This document shows, one piece after another, positions 18,821-28,243 of a DNA stretch of 64,000 nucleotides (positions are counted from its first letter, which is position 1; each line of letters starts with the position of its first letter). Origin of the DNA: Bacteroidota bacterium (GTDB taxonomy: Bacteria > Bacteroidota > Bacteroidia > Flavobacteriales > Weeksellaceae). The notes beneath the pieces were generated by a model. The model worked only from the letters and a program-made list of their open reading frames with translations, made no database searches and was not told the origin of the DNA. A program made the translations under genes and the position numbers. Location of the stretch: assembly GCA_023460855.1 (NCBI GenBank), contig JAEWOS010000011.1, positions 37,671 through 101,670 of the forward strand, given 5' to 3'.

Positions 18821-18851
18821 AGAAAAATCCGCAGAAATTTTCTGCGGATTT
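18821..18851 (-). terminator. terminator of pruA
   Basis: A 12-bp perfect stem (ATCCGCAGAA core) with a three-base centre, followed on the minus strand by a short T-run. It lies 35 bases past the pruA stop. Confidence 0.8.
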
Positions 18852-18885
18852 AGTTTTTGAAATCGGTCCAATTTCTAAATTGATA

Positions 18886-20511
18886 TTATCCCAGGAATGG
18901 ATATTTGTAGTCTTTAGGAGAAACAAAAGTCTCCTTTACGGAACGTACAGAAACCCATCGCAAAAGATTCATTTTAGAACCTGCCTTATCATTTGTTCCA
19001 GATGCTCTTGCTCCGCCGAAAGGTTGCTGACCAACAACTGCGCCGGTTGGTTTGTCGTTGATGTAGAAATTTCCTGCAGCATTTTCCAGCGCGTTGTATG
19101 CTTCCTCAATAGCATAACGGTCTTTCGCGAAAATAGATCCTGTTAAAGAATATGGAGAAGTTTCATCAACCAGTTTCAAAGTTTCTTCCCATTTTTTATC
19201 TTCATATACGTAGATTGTCAGAATAGGGCCGAAAATTTCTTCACACATGGATGAATACTGCGGATTTGAAGTTTCAATCACCGTAGGCTCTACAAAATAA
19301 CCTTTTTTATCTTCGCATTTTCCGCCGAAAATTACCTTGGCATCTTTGTCTTTTTTAGCAGCTTCAATATAATTCTTGCATTTGTTGAAGGATGCCTGGT
19401 GAATAACGGCATTTACAAAATTAGAAGGATCTTCAGGAGTGCCCATTTTTACGGTTTTCAGTTGTGCACCCATGATGCTTTGAACTTCTTTCCACAAAGA
19501 TTTAGGAATATAAGCTCTCGAAGCTGCGGAACATTTCTGTCCCTGATATTCGAATGCGCCTCTAACCAGTGCAGTTGCTACGGCTGCAGCGTCTGCACTT
19601 GGATGTACCATCACGAAATCTTTTCCGCCGGTTTCTCCAACAATTCTTGGATATGTTTTATACTTATGGATGTTTTCGCCAATCATTTTCCACATTCCCT
19701 GGAATACCGAAGTAGAACCTGTAAAATGAAGTCCTGCAAAATCCGGATGTGAAAGTACTTTTTCAGCAGTTTCAGCGCCCGGCGTATAAATCAGGTTGAT
19801 TACTCCGTCCGGAAGTCCGGCCTCCTGGAAGATTTCCATAATAACCTGCGCAGAATATACCTGAGAATGAGAGGGTTTCCACACCACTACATTACCAAGC
19901 ATTGCCATACATGATGGAAGGTTTCCTGCAATTGCAGTAAAATTAAATGGCGTTACAGCAAAGCAAAAACCTTCAAGCGGTCTGTATTCGGAGCGGTTCC
20001 AGATTCCTTCACTCGAAACCGGCTGTTCTGCATACATTTCGGTCATGAATTCTACATTGAATCGCAGGAAATCGATAAATTCACATGCAGCATCAATTTC
20101 TGCCTGCATCACATTTTTTCCCTGTCCGATCATTGTCGCGGCATTCAGTCTGTCTCTGTATGGTCCGGCCAAAAGTTCAGCAGCTTTCAGGAATATTGAA
20201 GCACGCTGTTCCCAGCCTAAAGCATTCCAGTCTTTTTTCGCAGCCATTGCAGCTACAATAGCCTGGTCCACATGTTTCATATCGCCTTTATAATAAAATC
20301 CCAGATCATGCTGATGATCCTGCGGAGATTCAATGCGTGTCTTCTCCTTGGTTTTTACTTCCTTTCCGCCGATGTACATTGGAATTTCCACTTTTTCCTT
20401 CCACATTTTTTTATACGTGGCGATCAGTGATTTTACCTCGTCGCTGCCCGGTTCATAGCTTCTTACTGGTTCATTTATCGCGTAAGGAACCTGAGAAATG
20501 GCTTTTGTCAT
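18886..20511 (-). CDS. pruA: L-glutamate gamma-semialdehyde (P5C) dehydrogenase
   Basis: 541 residues, the length of stand-alone long-form P5C dehydrogenase. It oxidises glutamate semialdehyde to glutamate with NAD+, the second step of proline breakdown. Visible: AVTPFNFTAIAGNLP, VVWKPSHSQ (NAD binding), HFTGSTSVF, VGETGGKDF (general-base Glu) and GAFEYQGQKCSAASR with the nucleophilic Cys, then EEIFGPILTIYVY. The proline dehydrogenase gene is not adjacent. It has its own -7 box (20540-20547) and terminator, so it is monocistronic. Confidence 0.97.
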   Translation of the reverse strand: MTKAISQVPYAINEPVRSYEPGSDEVKSLIATYKKMWKEKVEIPMYIGGKEVKTKEKTRIESPQDHQHDLGFYYKGDMKHVDQAIVAAMAAKKDWNALGWEQRASIFLKAAELLAGPYRDRLNAATMIGQGKNVMQAEIDAACEFIDFLRFNVEFMTEMYAEQPVSSEGIWNRSEYRPLEGFCFAVTPFNFTAIAGNLPSCMAMLGNVVVWKPSHSQVYSAQVIMEIFQEAGLPDGVINLIYTPGAETAEKVLSHPDFAGLHFTGSTSVFQGMWKMIGENIHKYKTYPRIVGETGGKDFVMVHPSADAAAVATALVRGAFEYQGQKCSAASRAYIPKSLWKEVQSIMGAQLKTVKMGTPEDPSNFVNAVIHQASFNKCKNYIEAAKKDKDAKVIFGGKCEDKKGYFVEPTVIETSNPQYSSMCEEIFGPILTIYVYEDKKWEETLKLVDETSPYSLTGSIFAKDRYAIEEAYNALENAAGNFYINDKPTGAVVGQQPFGGARASGTNDKAGSKMNLLRWVSVRSVKETFVSPKDYKYPFLG

Positions 20512-20539
20512 GTTAATTGTGATTTTTTAGTAATTCTTA

Positions 20540-20547
20540 CAAAAATA
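20540..20547 (-). promoter_or_regulatory. -7 promoter box of pruA
   Basis: On the minus strand this reads TATTTTTG, matching TAnnTTTG, 28 bases before the pruA ATG. Confidence 0.45.
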
Positions 20548-20696
20548 CTGAAAATAAAAGGATTTTGGAAAAATTGCTCAACGGTCTTCCTGAATTCTTT
20601 CGTTGGAAAATGATATAATTTATAGGCAGATAGATGCAATAGTGCAGCACGATTAATTGTTAGCTTTGTTGATCATGGTTTTTTGAAACAAGCAAT

Positions 20697-21725
20697 TTGA
20701 AACTCATTCAGTTCACAAACAAAGGAATTTACTGTCCTGCCGGCAGATTTTATATTGATCCGTGGCGACCGGTAGATCTGGCTGTAATAACGCACGGCCA
20801 CGGTGATCATGCGCGGTGGGGAATGAAGAAATATCTTTGTCATCACCATACTAAACCAATTCTGTATGCAAGAATAGGAGCGGATATCGAATGTCAGAGT
20901 CTGGAATATGCTGAAACGCTGGATATCAATGGCGTAAAATTGTCATTTCATCCCGCAGGTCACATAATTGGTTCAGCGCAAATCCGTCTCGAATATAAAG
21001 GATACGTCGCTGTAATTTCCGGTGATTATAAAACCGTTGATGACGGACTCTCCACACCTTTTGAAACGGTGAAGTGCCACGAATTCGTTACGGAAAGCAC
21101 TTTCGGACTCCCTGTTTACAACTGGCTGCCACCGCAAAAAATCGATGACCAGCTCCAAAACTGGGTTTCCAGAAACAAAGAATATCAGAAGACATCGGTG
21201 TTTATAGGCTATTCACTTGGCAAAGCGCAGCGCATTATGAAAGCGGTTGAAGGGCTGGGCAAAATTTACGTTCACAGTTCTATTGCGCGGCTCAACGAAG
21301 CTTTTAGTTCAGTGGGAATAGAACTTCCCGATTATGAAACTGCTGATTTTAACGATGGCCGGAAAGAAATGCAGCATGAAATCGTGATTGTCCCGCCGGC
21401 TTTGCTCGACAGCAATATGATCAGGAAAATTCCGGATGCCGCAACTGCGATCTGCAGTGGCTGGATGCAGGTTCGCGGTTCCAGAAGATGGCGCTCAGCT
21501 GATGCAGGTTTTGCAGTAAGTGATCATGCAGACTGGAACGGTTTGCTCGATGCGGTCAAAGCAACTGAAGCGGAACTCGTACACGTAACACATGGACAGA
21601 CTGCGGTTTTTTCTAAATATTTAAATGAAATCGGAATTAAATCCGATGTGGTAGAAACGCTGTTTGGTGAAGATGAAGAAGAAAAGGAAAAAGGAATTAT
21701 CGAAGAGGAAGGACAGGACAATTAA
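20697..21725 (+). CDS. ligase-associated metallo-beta-lactamase-fold DNA exonuclease
   Basis: 342 residues starting at a TTG. The metallo-beta-lactamase fold is shown by HGHGDHARW (the HxHxDH zinc motif, about residues 33-38), the later PAGHIIGSAQ and ISGDYKT, and a C-terminal SDHADW. It resembles mRNA 3'-processing (CPSF73-like) proteins, but this subfamily is the exonuclease that travels with an ATP-dependent ligase. The gene opens a four-gene cluster: ligase, Lhr-like helicase and phosphoesterase follow on the same strand. Its product is expected to trim DNA 3' ends during repair. A short acidic tail (EDEEEKEKG) ends the protein. Confidence 0.9.
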   Translation: MKLIQFTNKGIYCPAGRFYIDPWRPVDLAVITHGHGDHARWGMKKYLCHHHTKPILYARIGADIECQSLEYAETLDINGVKLSFHPAGHIIGSAQIRLEYKGYVAVISGDYKTVDDGLSTPFETVKCHEFVTESTFGLPVYNWLPPQKIDDQLQNWVSRNKEYQKTSVFIGYSLGKAQRIMKAVEGLGKIYVHSSIARLNEAFSSVGIELPDYETADFNDGRKEMQHEIVIVPPALLDSNMIRKIPDAATAICSGWMQVRGSRRWRSADAGFAVSDHADWNGLLDAVKATEAELVHVTHGQTAVFSKYLNEIGIKSDVVETLFGEDEEEKEKGIIEEEGQDN

Positions 21726-21809
21726 AGTTGAAATTGAACGAGAGAATTCCGGAGAATCTGTGAAATGACAATAGATTTATAGCTTAAAGCCAAAAGGTTT
21801 TAGAAGAAA

Positions 21810-23390
21810 ATGAAAAACTTCGCGACATTAATCAACGCACTCGAAAGCACCAATAAAACCAATGCAAAAATCGATGCCATGGTGAAATATCTGGAACAGG
21901 CTCCGGATCAGGACCGGTTGTGGTTTATTGCGCTGTTTACGGGGAAAAGGCCGAAGAGAAATGTCAACACCAGTCTGATGAAAGAATGGGCGCTTGAAAT
22001 TACCGGACTTCCACTCTGGCTTTTTACCGAAAGCTATGCTGCAGTCGGCGATCTGGGAGAAACACTTTCACTGATTTTGCCTGCTGCGGAAAATGAAATC
22101 GATAAATCGCTGACTGAATGGATGAACGAGATTATTGACCTGAAGCCAAAAACTGAAGGGGAAAAAAAACAGTTCGTCACAGATTCCTGGAACGGCCTCT
22201 ATTATACGGAACGGCTGATATTCAACAAATTAATTGGCGGTAGCTTCCGGATCGGGGTCTCACATAAAATGCTGGTAAATGCGCTCGCAAAATATTCCGG
22301 CATGGATGTCAGCACGTTGATGCACAGTATTATGGGAAAATGGAATGTCGATGAAGTTAATTTTGATGAATTAATTTCGGGGCAGAACGTAAATCACGAT
22401 AATTCCAAACCATATCCGTTCTGTTTGGCTTACGCGCTCGAGAAAAATCCCGAGGATCTCGGCGAGGAAGAGGACTGGCTTGTGGAATACAAATGGGACG
22501 GCATCCGTGCTCAGCTCATTAGCAGAAACGGCGAAATTTTCATCTGGTCACGCGGTGAAGAACTGGTCACAGATCAGTTTCCGGAAATTGTCGGGGCATT
22601 GAATGACGTAAAAAAGGATTTCGTAATTGATGGGGAAATTCTGACGGTTACAGACGGGAATGTTCTTAATTTCAATGAGCTTCAGAAAAGGCTCAACCGG
22701 AAAAATGTCACAAGAAAAATGCAGGAAGAAATCCCGGTCGAAATATTTGCCTATGATCTTCTCGAACTCGATGGTGCAGATCTTCGCGAATCACCGATGT
22801 CTGAAAGAAGAAAACTGCTTGAAAAACTGCTGTCCGAATTACAGTGCAGCCGCATAAGTCTTTCTGAAGAAGTTCGTTTTGAAAAATGGGAACAACTGGA
22901 TGAAATTCGCAGCAATGCCCGTGAAATAAACAGTGAAGGTCTGATGCTGAAGCAGAATAATTCAGTATACCATACCGGAAGAAAAAAAGGAGACTGGTGG
23001 AAATGGAAAATTGATCCGATGACGATTGATGCTGTTTTGATTTACGCACAAAAGGGAAGCGGCAGAAGAAGTTCCTATTATACAGATTATACTTTTGCCG
23101 TAAAAAATGAAGGACAACTGGTGACGATCGCAAAAGCTTATTCCGGTTTAACCGACAAGGAAATAATGGAGGTAAGCAGGTTTGTAACCAAAAATTCTCT
23201 GGAAAAATTCGGTCCGGTAAGAACGGTGAAACCCGAGCTCGTTTTTGAAATTGCATTTGAGGGAATCGGTTTCAGCAAACGTCACAAAAGCGGTGTGGCA
23301 TTGCGTTTTCCGAGGATTTTACGGTGGAGACGCGATAAAAAAGCAGAAGAAATTGATGAACTGCAGGAAGTTATAAAGCTGATCAGGTAA
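21810..23390 (+). CDS. ATP-dependent DNA ligase, repair-cluster type
   Basis: 526 residues. The nucleotidyltransferase motif I is VEYKWDGIR, with Lys228 as the adenylated residue. Motifs III/IIIa (FVIDGEIL, EIFAYDLLELDG) and motif V (EGLMLKQNNSVY, WWKWKIDP) follow, then an OB-fold domain. The first 200 residues are the helical DNA-binding domain typical of the bacterial ligase family found with the MBL exonuclease. It seals nicks in duplex DNA using ATP, in addition to the NAD-dependent LigA every bacterium has. It lies 84 bp after the exonuclease and 49 bp before the helicase. Confidence 0.95.
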   Translation: MKNFATLINALESTNKTNAKIDAMVKYLEQAPDQDRLWFIALFTGKRPKRNVNTSLMKEWALEITGLPLWLFTESYAAVGDLGETLSLILPAAENEIDKSLTEWMNEIIDLKPKTEGEKKQFVTDSWNGLYYTERLIFNKLIGGSFRIGVSHKMLVNALAKYSGMDVSTLMHSIMGKWNVDEVNFDELISGQNVNHDNSKPYPFCLAYALEKNPEDLGEEEDWLVEYKWDGIRAQLISRNGEIFIWSRGEELVTDQFPEIVGALNDVKKDFVIDGEILTVTDGNVLNFNELQKRLNRKNVTRKMQEEIPVEIFAYDLLELDGADLRESPMSERRKLLEKLLSELQCSRISLSEEVRFEKWEQLDEIRSNAREINSEGLMLKQNNSVYHTGRKKGDWWKWKIDPMTIDAVLIYAQKGSGRRSSYYTDYTFAVKNEGQLVTIAKAYSGLTDKEIMEVSRFVTKNSLEKFGPVRTVKPELVFEIAFEGIGFSKRHKSGVALRFPRILRWRRDKKAEEIDELQEVIKLIR

Positions 23391-23439
23391 AATTTTTTTT
23401 CCAGTAAATGGATTCCTGTGAAATCCCAAATAGCCGTTT

Positions 23440-25902
23440 GTGAGAAATAGTTTCGAAAATTCTGAAGGACTTAAAATCATCCGTAACTGGATGACGGAAA
23501 AACAATGGACACCGTTTTCTTTTCAGCAGCAGACCTGGGAAAAATTTGGGAAAGGCTACAGCGGAATGGTGGTTGCGCCAACAGGTTTCGGCAAAACGTT
23601 CTCCGTTTTCCTGGCGGTGGTTTCAGATTTTCTGAATCAGCCTGAAAAATACGGAAAAGGTCTGAAACTAATCTGGATGACGCCGTTGCGTTCGCTCGCA
23701 AAAGATATTGCAAAAGCAATGCAGGAAGCAATTGATGAAATAGGGCTGGACTGGACCGTTGGTGTGCGGAACGGTGATACTGATCCCAAAATCAGGCAGC
23801 AGCAAACGCGCAATATGCCGGACGTTTTACTTGTAACACCGGAAAGTCTTCATCTTTTACTCGCTCAGAAAGAAAATCCGCGCTTTTTCAAAAATTTGAA
23901 ATGCATCGCAGTTGATGAATGGCATGAACTGCTGGGCTCAAAAAGAGGTGTGATGGCCGAACTTGCACTTGCTAAAATCAGGGAGTTGCAGCCGAAAGTA
24001 AGGATTTGGGGAATTACTGCAACCATCGGCAATCTGGATGAAGCGCTGGAAGTATTGATTCCTTATGAAACAAAAAAGACCAGGATCGTTTCCAGGGAAC
24101 GCAAGAAAGTAGAAATTATTCCGGTTTTTCCCGATGAAGTGGAACTTTTACCATGGGCCGGTCATCTTGGTGCACGTCTTGCCGATAAAGTTGTACCGTT
24201 GATTTTGAATTCCAAATCTACCATTGTTTTTACCAATACGAGAAGTCAGAGTGAAATGTGGTATCAGCTGTTGCTGGAAGCTTATCCCGATTTTGCCGGC
24301 CAAATCGCAATTCATCACAGTGCTATTGATGCTCATCTGAGAATCTGGATCGAGGAAAATTTAAGCTCGGGATATCTGAAAGCTGTCGTTTCAACTTCGT
24401 CGCTGGATCTGGGCGTAGATTTCAAACCGGTTGATACGGTTATTCAGGTCGGTTCGGTGAAAGGAGTTGCGCGGTTTATGCAGAGAGCCGGACGAAGCGG
24501 ACATTCACCGTTTGAAACTTCAAAGATTTACTGTGTACCTACACATTCGCTGGAACTCATTGAAGTGGCAGCTCTGAAGGAAGCAGTAAAGCAAAAAGTT
24601 GTGGAACCGCGCGAACCGATGATTCTCTGCTACGATGTTTTATTACAGTTCCTGATGACTTTGGCAGTTGGAGATGGTTTTTATCCTGAAAAGATATTTC
24701 CGGTAATTCAGGGGACACATGCGTTCCGGGAAATGACCGTGGAAGACTGGAACTGGATGATTCAGTTTCTTACTGTTGGCGGAGCTGCATTAAAAAATTA
24801 TGAGGAGTTCCACAAAATCACCGTTGACGAAACCGGACTTCATAAAGTTACTTCCCGCAAAATAGCGATGCTTCACCGAATGAATCTCGGTGTAATCGTA
24901 AGCGATGCGATGCTGAAAGTAAAATTTATTTCGGGAGGATATATCGGGATGATTGAGGAGTATTTTATTTCGCGGCTTAAACCGGAAGACAGATTTATTC
25001 TCGCAGGCCGCGTTCTGGAAGTGGTGCGGATAAAAGAGATGACCGTCTTTGTGCGTGCATCTAAAGGAAAAGCTCTCGCTCCGAGTTATTTGGGAGGCAG
25101 GCTTCCTCTAAGTTCGAATCTCGGACATTTCCTTCGTGAAAAGCTTTCCGATGCGCTAAATGCAGGAACTCGCGAAAAAGAACTGCGGTTTCTGCATCCT
25201 TTGTTATCGAATCAGCAGAGTGTTTCACACATTCCCCGTTCAACGGAATTTTTAGTTGAAGTCATCGAAAACCGCGAAGGCTACCATCTTTTTATGTACC
25301 CTTTTGAAGGTCGCCTTGTTCATGAAGTGATGTCCGCGCTTGTTGCATACCGAATTTCGAGGATTCAGCCCATCAGTTTTTCCATGGCGATGAATGATTA
25401 TGGATTCGAGCTTTTCAGCGATCAGCCGATTCCGGTTACCAAAGAAAATTTAGCAGAAATTCTTTCTCCGGTTAATCTGATGCAGGATGTAATCAGCAGT
25501 ATTAACGCAGCAGAAATGGCGCGTAGAAAATTCCGGGATATTGCGGTGATTTCGGGAATGGTAGTGCAGAATATGCCGGGCGTTCAGCGAAACAACAAAA
25601 GCCTTCAGGCTTCTGCGGGACTGATTTTCAATGTACTGGAAGATTACGATAAAGGAAATCTGCTTGTTCGCCAGGCGTATACGGAAGTTTTCAATCAGCA
25701 GCTGGAAGAGTACAGGCTTACCGAAGCTTTTAAGAGAATTGCAAAGTCTGAAATTATTCTCAAATTTGCCACTTCTTTTACGCCGCTCAGTTTTCCGATC
25801 AAAGTCGACAGTCTGAGACAGACTTTAACGAGCGAGGATCTCGATTCCAGAATCCGGAAAATTCAGCAGGAAGCAATGCGGCGAAGAAATGTGGAAGGAT
25901 GA
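23440..25902 (+). CDS. ligase-associated Lhr-like DEXH-box DNA helicase
   Basis: 820 residues from a GTG. Walker A is APTGFGKT (Lys52); Walker B is DEWHEL (Asp159), so the box is DEWH. Motif III is GITATIG, and motif VI lies in ARFMQRAGRSGH near 350. The winged-helix and beta-barrel domains of the Lhr core follow in the C-terminal half. Lhr-core proteins are 3'-5' single-stranded-DNA-dependent ATPases and DNA:RNA helicases. This shorter subfamily is co-inherited with the ATP-dependent ligase, exonuclease and phosphoesterase. It overlaps the following phosphoesterase by four bases, implying translational coupling. Confidence 0.95.
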   Translation: MRNSFENSEGLKIIRNWMTEKQWTPFSFQQQTWEKFGKGYSGMVVAPTGFGKTFSVFLAVVSDFLNQPEKYGKGLKLIWMTPLRSLAKDIAKAMQEAIDEIGLDWTVGVRNGDTDPKIRQQQTRNMPDVLLVTPESLHLLLAQKENPRFFKNLKCIAVDEWHELLGSKRGVMAELALAKIRELQPKVRIWGITATIGNLDEALEVLIPYETKKTRIVSRERKKVEIIPVFPDEVELLPWAGHLGARLADKVVPLILNSKSTIVFTNTRSQSEMWYQLLLEAYPDFAGQIAIHHSAIDAHLRIWIEENLSSGYLKAVVSTSSLDLGVDFKPVDTVIQVGSVKGVARFMQRAGRSGHSPFETSKIYCVPTHSLELIEVAALKEAVKQKVVEPREPMILCYDVLLQFLMTLAVGDGFYPEKIFPVIQGTHAFREMTVEDWNWMIQFLTVGGAALKNYEEFHKITVDETGLHKVTSRKIAMLHRMNLGVIVSDAMLKVKFISGGYIGMIEEYFISRLKPEDRFILAGRVLEVVRIKEMTVFVRASKGKALAPSYLGGRLPLSSNLGHFLREKLSDALNAGTREKELRFLHPLLSNQQSVSHIPRSTEFLVEVIENREGYHLFMYPFEGRLVHEVMSALVAYRISRIQPISFSMAMNDYGFELFSDQPIPVTKENLAEILSPVNLMQDVISSINAAEMARRKFRDIAVISGMVVQNMPGVQRNNKSLQASAGLIFNVLEDYDKGNLLVRQAYTEVFNQQLEEYRLTEAFKRIAKSEIILKFATSFTPLSFPIKVDSLRQTLTSEDLDSRIRKIQQEAMRRRNVEG

Positions 25903-26549
25903 TTATTATTGAAGACTCTTTAGAATTTGCCGGCGAAATTTTTACCGTAACCAATCAGCGGACACTTTTCTGGGAAAAACAGAAAGCGCTGGTTTTATCG
26001 GATATTCATGTAGGAAAATCAGCTCATTTCCGGAAAAACGGAATTGCGATGCCACAGAATGTGTTGCAAAACGATTTGAAACGGCTTTCGTCACTCATTG
26101 CGCATTACAATCCGGAAAAAATTCTGATTGTCGGCGATCTGCTTCATGCGGGAAGCAATTCTGAAGTGGATTTTTTCTGCCGCTGGAAAGAAAATTATAA
26201 CAGGACGGAATTCCATTTAATAACCGGAAATCATGACCGTATTTCGAGGGTTGTTGCTGAACAGCTCTGCCTTACTTCGCAGGAACCGGTTGCAGAATTC
26301 GGTTCGCTTTTTTTTTCCCATGATTGTATTCCGGATCATCCGAAATTTCAAATCAACGGACATATTCATCCCGGAATTGTATTGGAAAACGCTGTACGAA
26401 AAATCAGACTTCCTGCATTTGCCTGTACAGAAAAACAGTTGATTTTACCGGCTTTCAGCGAATTTACCGGACTCGATATCCGCAATACGCCTCGAAAAGG
26501 AGCGTTTTGGCTTTGCACCAAAGAAAACCTGTATCACATCACGAAATAA
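25899..26549 (+). CDS. pdeM: ligase-associated metallophosphoesterase endonuclease (PdeM-like)
   Basis: 216 residues. It has the calcineurin-like phosphoesterase metal motifs in order: SDIHVGKSAHFRKNG (DxH), VGDLLHAGSN (GDxxH), LITGNHDR (GNHD), FFSHDC and NGHIHP (GHxH). In Pseudomonas, the orthologous MPE protein is a manganese-dependent endonuclease and phosphodiesterase that partners with Lhr-Core. The ATG overlaps the helicase stop by four bases. As the last gene of the four, it completes the DNA-repair module. Confidence 0.93.
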   Translation: MIIIEDSLEFAGEIFTVTNQRTLFWEKQKALVLSDIHVGKSAHFRKNGIAMPQNVLQNDLKRLSSLIAHYNPEKILIVGDLLHAGSNSEVDFFCRWKENYNRTEFHLITGNHDRISRVVAEQLCLTSQEPVAEFGSLFFSHDCIPDHPKFQINGHIHPGIVLENAVRKIRLPAFACTEKQLILPAFSEFTGLDIRNTPRKGAFWLCTKENLYHITK

Positions 26550-26624
26550 AGCAAAACACGCCGGACTTTTAAAAGCAATTAATTTTGCTAACTTAGCCAT
26601 ACGAATTCAATATGCTTAAGAAAA

Positions 26625-26960
26625 ATGGAAAATCCGGTTGTTTGTCCCAAATGTGAATCAGAATTTACCTATGAACAGGATAATCTGATGGTTTGCTCGC
26701 AGTGTTTTTATGAATGGAACCCTGCAGAATCCGGTTCAGATCAGCCTAAAATTCTGGACAGCAATGCAAACGAACTACAGGACGGCGATTCGGTGGTGGT
26801 AGTGAAAGATCTTCCCGTAAAAGGCGCACCAAAACCGGTGAAAGCCGGAACCAAAGTGAAAAATATTCGCCTCAATTTCGACAGCGATCACAATATCGAC
26901 TGTAAAATAGACGGCTTCGGATCAATGGCGCTGAAATCGGAATTTGTGAAAAAAGCATAA
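26625..26960 (+). CDS. PhnA/YjdM zinc-ribbon protein
   Basis: 111 residues. The N-terminal zinc ribbon is CPKCESEF...CSQCFYEW (two CxxC pairs), followed by a compact SH3-like domain with LQDGDSVVVVKDLPVKG and the closing FGSMALKSEFVKKA. This is the PhnA (YjdM) family, named for phosphonate operons but without a demonstrated role in phosphonate breakdown in most bacteria. No phn genes are near. Cytoplasmic. Monocistronic; nothing clear lies in the 187 bp to the next gene except one near-match DnaA-box-like TTATCCAC. Confidence 0.93.
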   Translation: MENPVVCPKCESEFTYEQDNLMVCSQCFYEWNPAESGSDQPKILDSNANELQDGDSVVVVKDLPVKGAPKPVKAGTKVKNIRLNFDSDHNIDCKIDGFGSMALKSEFVKKA

Positions 26961-27147
26961 GAAAAGGAAAAATCCCAACAGGGTTCCTATTCTAAGACTT
27001 CATTGCAGAATAGCTAATTACAGTCTGTAAGGCAGAAAGAGAATTGACCAAAAATTTCCTTTAAACGGGAATGTAAATCTGCAGAATATTTTTCAATTAT
27101 CCTGCCAAAGACGGCTGATTCACAGAGTATTTATCCACTTTTCCACA

Positions 27148-28092
27148 TTAAGCAAGAAACGCTACCTTGATGTTGCCCTGCAATTCATGGTTACTGTACA
27201 TTACGAGCGAAATTCCATCCAATGAAATTCTGTTCCAGTAATGATTCCCGGAAAAACGGCTTTCGTGGACTGTCGCTTCTTTTCCGTTTTCCACGTAGTG
27301 AATTTCATGCGGAAACCAGATTTTTTTATTCAGCTGGAGAGATTCCTGCTGTGCATCGGTTAATACATTCACCTCGCCGAAAAGTTTAGCAACATAAGGA
27401 TTATATGGAAAGCGGTAACTTTCTTCTGCGCCGTCATTCTGTATCAGTCTGCCTTCCTGTAATACGATAATCTGATCCAGCCACGGCATTACCTCCTGAA
27501 TTTCGTGTGTGGAAATGATTACCGAAATTTCATGCTCTTTCACGTAATTAAATAATTTTTCACGCAGTTCCATTTTTCTGGAATAATCGATATTGCTGAA
27601 AGGTTCATCCAGCAGAAGCAGTTTCGGAAGCACGGCCAGCGCTCTGGCAATTGCAATGCGCTGTTGTTGTCCGCCGCTTAAAAACTGTGGTTTCTGATCG
27701 ATAAATTCTTCCATACCCACCACTTCCAGTAGTTCGAGCACTTTTGCGCGTTTTTCGCTGAGGTTGATGTTGGAAAGATGCTTGCCGACATTGTCGTATA
27801 CCGTGGAGTAGGGCATCAGGTCATAATTCTGCGCCACCATTTTCATTTCGTGTTCTCCCGGAACGATATTTCCTTTTGGCCCAAGCAATTTTCTGCCCTC
27901 AAAAATGAGTTCGCCTTCCTGCCAGTCGATTAAGCCGTAAATAATGCTGAGCAGTGTCGATTTACCGCAGCCGCTTTCTCCGGCAAGTGCTATAATCTTT
28001 CCTTTCTCCACACGGATATTCAGATTTGTGAACAACGGTTTCTCCGGCAAATAGGAAAAATGAAGGTTTTTGACGTGAAGAAGCATAGGCAA
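27148..28092 (-). CDS. ABC transporter ATP-binding protein
   Basis: 314 residues. Walker A is GESGCGKST (about residues 38-46), the Q-loop is VAQNYDLMP, the signature is LSGGQQQR and Walker B is LLLLDEPFSNID, followed by the switch His in ISTHE. Beyond residue 230 there is an extra about 80-residue C-terminal domain (WFPHEIHYVENGKEATVHESRFSGNHYW). It resembles the TOBE-like extension of import-type ATPases such as PotA/MalK. The membrane partner is not adjacent. It could serve the orphan permease at 13-14 kb, but that is speculation; the extension argues for an importer instead. Confidence 0.88.
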   Translation of the reverse strand: MPMLLHVKNLHFSYLPEKPLFTNLNIRVEKGKIIALAGESGCGKSTLLSIIYGLIDWQEGELIFEGRKLLGPKGNIVPGEHEMKMVAQNYDLMPYSTVYDNVGKHLSNINLSEKRAKVLELLEVVGMEEFIDQKPQFLSGGQQQRIAIARALAVLPKLLLLDEPFSNIDYSRKMELREKLFNYVKEHEISVIISTHEIQEVMPWLDQIIVLQEGRLIQNDGAEESYRFPYNPYVAKLFGEVNVLTDAQQESLQLNKKIWFPHEIHYVENGKEATVHESRFSGNHYWNRISLDGISLVMYSNHELQGNIKVAFLA

Positions 28093-28243
28093 AAATAGAA
28101 ATTTTTACAGTGGATATTCCGTTTTGATTTAAGATTTAATTCTGCATTAAGTAAAGGCTTTCACCGCACAGTGTTTTGTCGGGGTGAACACATTGCAACA
28201 TATTTTTACAGGATTTTTTTTACTTTCGTTAAAAGATTGAATT

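Noticed and set aside
27105..27150. Possible replication origin (TTATCCAC-like boxes)
   Set aside because: Only one near-match to a DnaA box, in a short intergenic gap with no dnaA, dnaN or AT-rich unwinding element.
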